Shown here piece by piece: positions 1-6,200 of a stretch of 9,463 nt of DNA. The number at the start of each line of letters is the position of its first letter. The stretch's first letter is position 1. The DNA is from JBBRCX01 sp038204465. Lineage in GTDB: Bacteria > Planctomycetota > Phycisphaerae > Tepidisphaerales > Tepidisphaeraceae. The stretch spans positions 1 to 9,463 of the forward strand of contig JBBRCX010000143.1 of NCBI GenBank assembly GCA_038204465.1, given 5' to 3'. Made by a program: the position numbers and the translations under genes. The notes beneath the pieces are model-generated. The model searched no databases and was not told the DNA's origin. It saw only the letters and a program-made list of their open reading frames with translations.

Positions 1-147
1 CCGCGGAAGCCGCTGGCAGGCCTGCAGCAGGACCTTCTCAAAGGCGGCATAGTCGCCATGGCCATCGAATAGTTTTCCTCGTCGCGCAGCACGGTTGAGC
101 ACGTGAAAGACAATCCCGCCCGGTGCCTTTCGCAGACGCCTGACCAT
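1..147 (-). CDS. REP-associated tyrosine transposase (RAYT, IS200-like), 5' part only
   Basis: The first 49 codons are present; the gene runs off the left edge. The translation starts MVRRLRKAPGG, continues with a FHVLNRAARRGKLF stretch and then a D-x2-AAFEKVL helix. This is the opening of the Y1-transposase fold in REP-associated tyrosine transposases: a Gly-Gly turn, an H-V-x-N-R strand, an Arg-rich turn and an acidic-aromatic helix. Such proteins are single-strand DNA nucleases thought to move or maintain short palindromic repeats in their host genome. The HUH motif and catalytic tyrosine lie beyond the edge, so intactness cannot be judged. The ATG at 147 was chosen because the family homology begins there. 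An ATG at 159 is in another frame. No clear Shine-Dalgarno site is visible. The upstream region is an imperfect tandem duplication that includes the start codon. Family assignment is from recognised N-terminal pattern only. Confidence 0.75.
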   Translation of the reverse strand, partial: MVRRLRKAPGGIVFHVLNRAARRGKLFDGHGDYAAFEKVLLQACQRLPR

Positions 148-294
148 GGCGAGACATGCTACCGACGACGCAACGAATTGCCAATAAGTACTCCTGACCC
201 CCTTCTGAATGCTTTCGCACGCCTCGCCGTGGCGAGACATGCTACCGACGACGCAACGAATTGCCAATAAGTACTCCCGACCCCCTTCCGGAAT
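127..294. repeat. Imperfect tandem duplication (about 84 bp x 2) over the transposase start
   Basis: Two adjacent copies, 127-211 and 212-294, can be aligned end to end. The core (144-205 against 227-288) differs at only 2 of 62 positions (146/229 and 195/278). Outside the core are a 2-base deletion in the second copy and a 1-base indel at the end. The copy nearer the transposase carries its real start codon and first codons. The outer copy carries ACG in place of ATG and is out of frame because of the 2-base gap, so it is a dead second start. The duplication covers whatever upstream control the transposase has plus its first few codons. Confidence 0.85.
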
Positions 295-307
295 CCTTCC
301 GGAATCC
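284..307. repeat. 11-bp tandem repeat with palindromic core TTCCGGAA
   Basis: The unit CCTTCCGGAAT occurs at 284-294 and again at 295-305, followed by CC. Each unit contains the self-complementary octamer TTCCGGAA. It lies at the outer end of the duplicated block, between the transposase start region and the stop codon of the zinc-ribbon gene. It could be a short replication-slippage tract or a remnant of a REP-like palindrome. No function can be read from it. Confidence 0.7.
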
Positions 308-325
308 AACGGCTGGGTGGCAGCC

Positions 326-853
326 TCAAGATCGGCTGGTAGCGTCTGGCTGGAATTTCATTCCGCATCGAAGACAGATCCACTGAAGTTTCCATTGGCC
401 CCGCAATTCCGGCACGGTGCGATTGTGCGCCATGGACTTTCGGTAGCTCCGTAAGCCGATCCATCCGACGATCGCGGAGGCGACTGCCAACACAGCGGCA
501 CCGCCAAGGTTCGCGCCTACATGGAAATCCGAGCCGTGAGGGACTTGACCTTGGTTGATCTCCACCGGCCGCGCAGTCACCATGCTCACAACCAAGCTCA
601 CCACCCATATGAGCGCCGCAGTCACGCCGATGACGGCGATAATCATGGCGAGGCCGTCTGCGCCGGTGTCAATCATCCTTGGCGGTGCAAGTTGTTGGGC
701 GAGCTTTGTCCGGCTTATGCCGCCGGTGCTGCCGCCGACTAGCTCGCCCCCACCGCCGATCCCAAGAAACGATGCACGGCTCTCGGAAGTTCCGGCGTTG
801 AATACCATCTCGATACGCTGAACGTCTTGTGAATTGCAACCGGGGCAGTGCAT
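326..853 (-). CDS. Small two-helix membrane protein with a split zinc ribbon
   Basis: The predicted protein has 175 residues and unknown function. A CPGC motif lies at residues 3-6 and a second pair, CLRC, at 160-163. Between them is a Gly/Ser-rich segment (about 25-50), an LAxxLAPP stretch, and two hydrophobic helices at about 67-92 and 117-135. The two Cys pairs can make one four-Cys zinc ribbon only if both ends lie on the same side of the membrane, which two membrane passes allow. Similar uncharacterised proteins (CPxC start, TS-rich segment, LA..APP, two helices) are common in bacteria. The ATG at 853 is preferred over the GTG at 856 because AAGGGA (866-861) then sits 7 bases upstream. 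A perfect 5-bp hairpin (311-325) follows the stop, but without a T-run. It is 57 bases downstream of the Fe-S gene and could be cotranscribed with it. Confidence 0.75.
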   Translation of the reverse strand: MHCPGCNSQDVQRIEMVFNAGTSESRASFLGIGGGGELVGGSTGGISRTKLAQQLAPPRMIDTGADGLAMIIAVIGVTAALIWVVSLVVSMVTARPVEINQGQVPHGSDFHVGANLGGAAVLAVASAIVGWIGLRSYRKSMAHNRTVPELRGQWKLQWICLRCGMKFQPDATSRS

Positions 854-910
854 CACGATTTCCCTTAAGGAGCTATAGGCAAGGCTAACGGGTGGCGTTG
901 CAAGAGGCGA

Positions 911-1663
911 TCACCACCCTCCCAAATCAATCCCCATCGCCTCCGCCATCAACTCCGCGATGTGCTTCACGCGCGTGCTCATCCCCCGCCGGTGACACAT
1001 GCCGGCGATATTCATGGTGCACCCGGCGTCGTTGCAGATCAGCGTCTGTGCCTTCGTGTCCGCGATGCATTGCACCTTGTCCTCCACGATGGCGCCGCTG
1101 ATCGCCGGGTACTTGATCGCGAAGGTGCCGCCGAAGCCGCAGCATTGGTCGGTCTTCTCCATCGGGCGGAAGTCGATGTTCCCGATCTGCCGCAGCAGCC
1201 GGACGCCCTCGTCCTTCACGCCGATGCCGCGCAGGTGGCACGTGTAGTGATAGGTGATGGATTGCTCCTGCGGAAGCGCCAGCTCCGAGAGGTTCACTTT
1301 CAAGACCTTGTCGAGGAACTCGACGAACTCATAGGTGTGCGAGCAGACCTTCTGCATCGCGTGTTCCCACGCGTGTTCCCCGCCCAACAGCTGGTGAAAC
1401 TGCTCGCGAACCATCGCGCAGCAACTGCCGCTCGGGGTCACGATGTAATCGTACGGCTCAAAGACCTCGATGAATCGCTTCGCCAGCTCGCGCGCCTCGG
1501 GGTGAAAACCGTTGTTGAAGAACGGCTGCCCGCAGCAGGTCTGGCTCTCGGGGAAGCGCACCGTGCAGCCGAAGCGCTCGAGGATCCTGGTGACCGCGAT
1601 GCCGACGTGGGGATAAAACTGGTCGGTCAGGCAGGTGATGAACAGCGCGACGTCATGGGCCAT
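911..1663 (-). CDS. lutA: LutA/YkgE-type iron-sulfur oxidoreductase subunit (double CCG domain)
   Basis: The protein has 250 residues, the usual size for LutA, the Fe-S/cysteine-rich subunit of the LutABC L-lactate oxidation system, also related to heterodisulfide reductase subunit B and GlcF. Two cysteine-rich CCG domains are visible. The first has C11, C43-C44-G-Q-P and C81-C82; the second has C142, C174-C175-G-F-G-G, C210 and C215. This C...CC...C(x)nC arrangement binds an Fe-S cluster or a non-cubane cluster in related proteins. There are no membrane segments, so it should be cytoplasmic. The ATG at 1663 gives the family-type start M-A-H-D-V-A-L-F; an in-frame ATG at 1699 would add 12 residues unlike the family. 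No strong ribosome-binding site is visible for either. The partners LutB (ferredoxin-like) and LutC are not in the window. Family is clear; lactate as substrate is an inference. Confidence 0.85.
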   Translation of the reverse strand: MAHDVALFITCLTDQFYPHVGIAVTRILERFGCTVRFPESQTCCGQPFFNNGFHPEARELAKRFIEVFEPYDYIVTPSGSCCAMVREQFHQLLGGEHAWEHAMQKVCSHTYEFVEFLDKVLKVNLSELALPQEQSITYHYTCHLRGIGVKDEGVRLLRQIGNIDFRPMEKTDQCCGFGGTFAIKYPAISGAIVEDKVQCIADTKAQTLICNDAGCTMNIAGMCHRRGMSTRVKHIAELMAEAMGIDLGGW

Positions 1664-2110
1664 GATGCGGCGCGATGCCCCGGCCTGGCCGCATGTCATC
1701 GCACCACCCGTACGGTATTCGCCGCGACCATCGATGACAAGTCAGGGTTAGCCGTTCGACGGGCCTTACTCACTCGAGTAAAAAAAAACTGAAACCACCC
1801 GTTGCTCTCAACGTAGAAAGAATATAGAATGAAGTATGACCGTTCTTCGGCGCTTTCGCCGGAAGGATCTTTGACAAGTGAATTAGAGAGAGGCCCTGGG
1901 GGTTCGGCCCTCCGCTGCGACCGCGTGTCGCTTGGGCGGATGTCGTTCAGGACGCGGGTCACGAGGTCACTAAAGCCCTCCAAAGCCCACCAAAGCCCAC
2001 AATGGAACACTTTGATCGGCGCGCGGAACGGGCGGGAAGCCTTGCCGGACTGCCCTCCGGTGGAATGGTCCCTGCGACCGCTGCGGGCTGGAGCCACGTA
2101 CGGAATGTGC
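1664..2110. other. Non-coding stretch between lutA and the TPR gene terminator
   Basis: No convincing protein was found here on either strand; the open frames lack family features and are not reliably coding. The part nearest lutA (about 1765-1835) is clearly more AT-rich than its surroundings and could hold the lutA promoter, but no spaced -35/-10 pair is convincing. Small stem-loops are visible: TTACTC/GAGTAA at 1766-1781 running into a nine-A run, CGTTG/CAACG at 1800-1813, and an 8-bp stem with one bulge at 1845-1865 closed by a four-base loop. A short direct repeat sits at 1972-2001. It may be the long leader of lutA or contain an unrecognised RNA; the sequence does not decide. Confidence 0.5.
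1972..2001. repeat. 10-bp direct repeat, three copies
   Basis: Three consecutive 10-base units beginning AAAGCCC (AAAGCCCTCC, AAAGCCCACC, AAAGCCCACA) lie in the non-coding region upstream of lutA. They differ only at positions 8 and 10. Probably a slippage tract; no role is apparent. Confidence 0.7.
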
Positions 2111-2144
2111 CAAAAAGAACACTGGCGGACGGATCCGCCAGCGT
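2111..2144 (-). terminator. Intrinsic terminator of the TPR lipoprotein gene
   Basis: Read on the minus strand, an 11-bp stem (arms 2144-2134 and 2129-2119, one G-U pair, four-base loop) with a GC-rich core is followed directly by TTCTTTTTG (2119-2111). It begins 37 bases after the stop codon of the TPR gene on the same strand. Stem, loop and T-run all fit a rho-independent terminator. This means lutA is probably transcribed separately. Confidence 0.85.
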
Positions 2145-2181
2145 CGTTCGGTTCTCAGTTGGAAAACTGGTTGGTTTCCGC

Positions 2182-2877
2182 TCAGTTCAAAGCATCCAGC
2201 CGCGCCTGCGCGTCCTGGAACTTCGGATCGAGCTGGATCGCCTTCTGGTATTCCTGGCGCGCCTGCTCCTTGCGGCCCTTGCTCTCGAAGACCGACGCCA
2301 GGTTGTAATGCACCTCGGCGGGACTGAGCGCCGCCTGCAGCTGCCGCTCCGCCTCGTTCATCCGGTCGCGCCGCGCGAGCATCAACCCGTAGTTGATCCG
2401 GCATGGGGCGTTGGCCGAGTCCTTTTCGATTCCACGCTGGTAGGCCCGCTCCGCGTCCTCCGGCTGTCCGGCCAGCTCATGGCAGAACCCGAGGTTGCTG
2501 TAGCCGAACGCCGACTCGTGCGTCGCCTTCACATACTTCTTCCACGTCTCGATCGCCTCCGGATACTGCTTCACCTGGGCATACACGATCCCCGTCCGAT
2601 ACAGGGCCTGCAGATGTTTGGGATTCAGCTTCAGCGCTTCCTTGTATTGCTCGATCGCCTGCGCAAACGCGCCCTGCGACTCGGCCAACTGGCCCGCCGC
2701 GAAGTGCGTGTCGGCCGTCATCGGGGGTTCCTTGCTCTTCTCGAAGCGCGATTGCTCCGACGCCAGGCGATCGGCTTCGGCGCCGCTCACCGGCTTCATC
2801 GTCGTGCTCCGGTTGTGCGCACAGCCAACCAGCATGAGGCCTGATACGAGAGTTGCGAATAGACTTCGGTAGTTCAT
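2182..2877 (-). CDS. TPR-repeat lipoprotein
   Basis: The protein has 231 residues. Residues 1-18 form a lipoprotein signal peptide (M-N-Y-R, then a hydrophobic stretch) ending in the lipobox L-V-G-C with C19 as lipid anchor, so it should be held at a membrane facing the periplasm. About five tetratricopeptide repeats follow (near 54-87, 88-121, 122-155, 156-187, 188-221), with typical Tyr-Ala-Leu-Asn-Pro and Gly-x2-Tyr signatures. TPR lipoproteins act as protein-binding scaffolds in secretion, pilus or envelope assembly; the partner cannot be told. The ATG at 2877 is chosen because GAGGA lies 8 bases upstream and it gives a clean signal peptide; an upstream in-frame start at 2904 would bury the signal peptide. 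The gene diverges from the large cytochrome gene and has its own terminator, so it is likely monocistronic. A link with the cytochrome is possible only by position. Confidence 0.85.
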   Translation of the reverse strand: MNYRSLFATLVSGLMLVGCAHNRSTTMKPVSGAEADRLASEQSRFEKSKEPPMTADTHFAAGQLAESQGAFAQAIEQYKEALKLNPKHLQALYRTGIVYAQVKQYPEAIETWKKYVKATHESAFGYSNLGFCHELAGQPEDAERAYQRGIEKDSANAPCRINYGLMLARRDRMNEAERQLQAALSPAEVHYNLASVFESKGRKEQARQEYQKAIQLDPKFQDAQARLDALN

Positions 2878-3048
2878 GGAAACGATCCTCGACAAGCGTT
2901 GCAAAAGGGAGTGGCCGCTTCGGTCCTCCTATCGGCAATCCAGCGCGCGGCGGATGAGTTTTGGAGCACTTCTTTGACAACCGGCTCGCCCCGCGCCGTC
3001 GAAGGAAAACTGCGGGCAAGGCGTCGATGGTTTTGAAAGCGGCCCGGC

Positions 3049-3077
3049 TTGTTGGCCCCAAATCGTTCCCTTATAGT
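3049..3077 (+). promoter_or_regulatory. Candidate sigma70-type promoter of the giant cytochrome gene
   Basis: TTGTTG (3049-3054) and TATAGT (3072-3077) are separated by exactly 17 bases. The -10 element matches the consensus at 5 of 6 positions and the -35 element at 3 of 6. Transcription would begin near 3084, giving a leader of about 125 bases. It is the best spaced pair in this GC-rich gap, but it is a match to E. coli-type consensus only. Confidence 0.4.
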
Positions 3078-3147
3078 CTCGCCGGGTCGCTGCCTCGGCG
3101 CGGAAATGGACTCCGCTGCCGGCCGCGCGAGCCCCAGGCCGCCATCC

Positions 3148-3175
3148 CCCCACCGCTCCCCGCGCAACGGTGGGG
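3148..3175 (+). promoter_or_regulatory. GC-rich leader hairpin upstream of the cytochrome start
   Basis: CCCCACCG (3148-3155) pairs perfectly with CGGTGGGG (3168-3175) across a 12-base loop, ending 32 bases before the start codon. There is no T-run after it, so it is not an intrinsic terminator. It could affect translation or mRNA stability, or simply reflect the high GC content. The start codon at 3208 has no strong Shine-Dalgarno sequence; the nearest GGAG is about 20 bases away, which makes leader structure more relevant. Confidence 0.4.
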
Positions 3176-3207
3176 CGCCCCGGCGGAGCCCTTAGCGGAT
3201 CGCAAGT

Positions 3208-6200
3208 ATGCCCGTCCCTACCGATACCTTTTGGAACATCAAGCGCCTCAATCGCCTCTTCGCCCTGACCGCGCTCGTCCTGCTCGCCCTCATGTCCTGG
3301 GCCGTCCTCCAGGACTATGACAAGGCGTGGCGCGCGCCGCAGCGCAATGGCCGCGTCTGGCAAGCCGCCTATGCGGAGTTCAAGGCTGAGCGCGCCCTCA
3401 CGCCTGAGGACCGCGGCAAAATCGCCGATTTCGACAAGCAGATCGAAGCGCGCAACGACGCCCTCAAGCACAACAAGGCGATCGATGACCTCGAAGCGAA
3501 GATCCGCGACAGGGAAAGCCAGATCTCCAATCTCCAGTTCCGCTACAACCTCAAGAAGGCCACCGTCGGCGTGGATCAGGGCAAGCTCGAGAAGGCAAAA
3601 GCGTCCGGCGACACGCGCACCGCCAACCACCTCAGCGAACGCCTGAAACAACCATTGCAGGACCTCGCGCGCGACGAAGAGCTCATGCACGGCTGGAAGG
3701 ACGAGGTCACCGAGCTTCGCGCCCAGCTTGGCGAGCGCACCCGCGAGCGCGATATCCTGGTGAAGGACAAGGCGAAGCTGGAAGCCGACCGCGACGCCAT
3801 TGTCAAAAAACGCAACACGCTCGAGCCGCAGACCGCCAGGGCGAAGCTCAGCGCCAAGATCAGGGCGATGCCCCTGATGCAGTTCATCAACCCCTCGGAG
3901 AAGGTGCAGCAGACGGTGCTGCCCGACGTGCTTACGGACGTCGCGTTCTTGAAAGTCGCCACGATCGACCGCTGCGCCACGTGTCACGTCAACATCAGCG
4001 ACAAGGAGTTCTCCGAAGAACGTCAGATCAAGTTCCTCGAGGAAGAAGTCGCGAACGTCCGCGGCGAAAAACTGCCGGCCAAGCGCGAAAAATCAGCCGG
4101 CTACGCCGCCACCTTCGACAATCCCGGCGCGGTCGCGGCGCCCGAGTTCTGGCATAGCTGGTCGGCGCAGCTCAACCCGCTGGCGGTCCGCAAGAACATC
4201 AAGTTCTTGAAGAACCTCGCCGACACCGTTGGTCCCATCGCCGACGTCACCTATGACGACAAGAAAGTCGCGCCCCCATTCGCGTACGATCCGACGCAGA
4301 CCAACCCGCAGGAAAACGAAAGACAGAACGCGATCGTCGATGAGCTATTGAAGGCCTGGACGCAAGTTGACAAGTACGATCCCGGCGACCGCAAGTCTTC
4401 CATTGTCAGCAAGGGACCTCGAGCGACCGTGAAGCTGCGCCCCGCCTCCGCCGACGCCACCAAGACAAAGCAACTCGCGTCCGATGCCCACACCGCGGCG
4501 CTGCGCTATCCCGAGGAGATCCGCACCGCTCTTGAAGCACAGCTCCCCGCTGACGTCGAGCGCCTGCTCCGTGACCGCTACCGGCGCCACCTGATTGCGG
4601 ATGTGAACGTCGCGCGCCCCAAAAAAAAGAAGGAATTGCTCGACGATTCGCGGGTTCAGCTTGCCCACCCGCGGCTCGACCTGTATGTCGACGTCGACAG
4701 CAAGCACAGCATCGAATCCGTCGGGTGCACGAGTTGCCACGACGGCTCCGGGCAGGAAACCAACTTCGTCCTTGCCGCCCACACCCCGCGGCAGATCTGG
4801 GTGGATGAGAACACCGGCGCGCCCGTGCTCCCGGCCCAGCTCACCGACCCGCCGAAAGAAGAGCACAAGGCGACGATGGCGAGCATGCTCCATGCCGTCT
4901 ATCCCGCCGGCAAACTGCTGCCCGAGGGCGCGGACGACATCCACTTCAAGCTCGAGGACGCGCACGAAGAGGCTGCCGCAGCTGTCGAGGGCCGCGAACC
5001 GGTGCCGGAGCGACTGCCCGAGCACGCGCCGCCCACCACCTATCTCGATCCCGTCACCGGCGCGAAGGGTCGTGCCGTTCCCCAGGGACAATACTGGTCC
5101 CGCACCTACGAGGGCGAGTCCGGCAGCAGCTTCGAAGAGGTCTATCACTACTGGGACTGGCCGATGCGCCCGCCCGAGTACCTGCAGGCCAACTGTGTGC
5201 GTTGCCACACCCAGGTCTCCGACATCCGCGAGCACGCGCCGGTCGTATATGAGGGGCGCATGTTGTTCGCCAATCTCGGCTGCGCCAACTGCCATCAGAT
5301 GGACAGCATCAAGGCGGATCCCGCCCCCGCCGGCGCCGACCCGCGCGCGGTACTCGGGAACGGGCAGCGCAAGGTCGGCACTGACCTCCGCCACGTCACC
5401 GCCAAGCTCTCCCCCTCCTTCATCAACAGCTGGATCTGGGCGCCCAAGTCATTCCGCCCCAGCACGAAGATGCCGCATTTCTTCATGCTCGAGAACAGCT
5501 CCAGCTCCGAAGAACTCCGCCGCACCAGGCAGGAGGCGCGGGCAATCACCGAGTATCTCGTCCAGACTGCCTCCCCCTACGAGATCAAGAACAAACCCGA
5601 CCCCACCGTGAAGGGCGATGCGAAGGACGGCCTGGCGATCTTCGAGACCATCGGCTGCCAGGGCTGTCACACCAACCTCAATAACCCCGGCAAAACCAAG
5701 GGCACCACCGTTGCCAAACAGTGGATCACGACCGACCTGATCAAGAACGGCCAGCTCGCTCGCGCGCTCGAGCCCACGACCCGCCAGGAACTGCCGCATA
5801 CGCTCCTCCCCGCGCTCACCAAGGATGGAAAGCCGCCCACCGAGGATCAGCTTCGACAGGAAGTCGAGAAGCAATTGCCCAAGGCCCTCGAGGCCGCCGT
5901 CGCCAAGGCCGCCGCTGATCTTTACGGGCGCATGGTGTACAACGAGCGGCAACTCTATGTGCTCGAACACCTCGAGCCCGGCTCCATCATTTTCGCGCCG
6001 CAGTCCACCCTCCCGGGCGAGGCCAAGCCCGAGCCCTCAGTCCTCAACGAAGCGAAGTATCCCGACGGCACGCCCAAGCCCGTCTTCGCTCATCACGGGC
6101 CGGAACTCAGCGGCGTCGGAACCAAGCTCCTCTCCGACCGCACGCCCGAGCAGGCCCGCGCCTGGCTGTTCGACTGGCTGAAGGAGCCGCGGCACTACAG

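Larger units (their letters stand above)
2878..3207. other. Divergent intergenic region between the TPR and cytochrome genes
   Basis: About 330 bases separate the two divergent starts. The minus-strand side holds the ribosome-binding site for the TPR gene. The plus-strand side holds a candidate sigma70-type promoter (3049-3077) and a long GC-rich leader with a hairpin (3148-3175). No gene was seen. An in-frame stop at 3193-3195 sets the left limit of the cytochrome frame. Confidence 0.6.

Noticed and set aside
159..608. 149-codon minus-strand frame overlapping the zinc-ribbon gene and the repeats
   Set aside because: It overlaps the better supported gene in another frame and its end is simply the translated duplication.
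890..919. GGGTGG/CCACCC inverted repeat at the end of lutA
   Set aside because: The loop is 18 bases, the stem includes the stop codon region, and there is no T-run, so it is not a credible terminator.
962..1792. 276-codon plus-strand open frame opposite lutA
   Set aside because: The minus-strand frame carries the full double CCG cysteine pattern. The plus-strand frame has no recognisable motif and is a codon-bias shadow.
1869..1877. TTTGACAAG as a plus-strand -35 element
   Set aside because: There is no -10-like hexamer at suitable spacing and no plus-strand gene downstream before the antisense of the TPR gene.
1696..2308. Open frames on both strands across the lutA upstream region
   Set aside because: No start signals or family features were seen, they cross the terminator or the antisense of the TPR gene, and composition is not convincing.
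2002..2844. 280-codon plus-strand open frame opposite the TPR lipoprotein gene
   Set aside because: Arg/Leu-rich composition without features; the minus strand has a lipoprotein signal, five TPRs and a ribosome-binding site.
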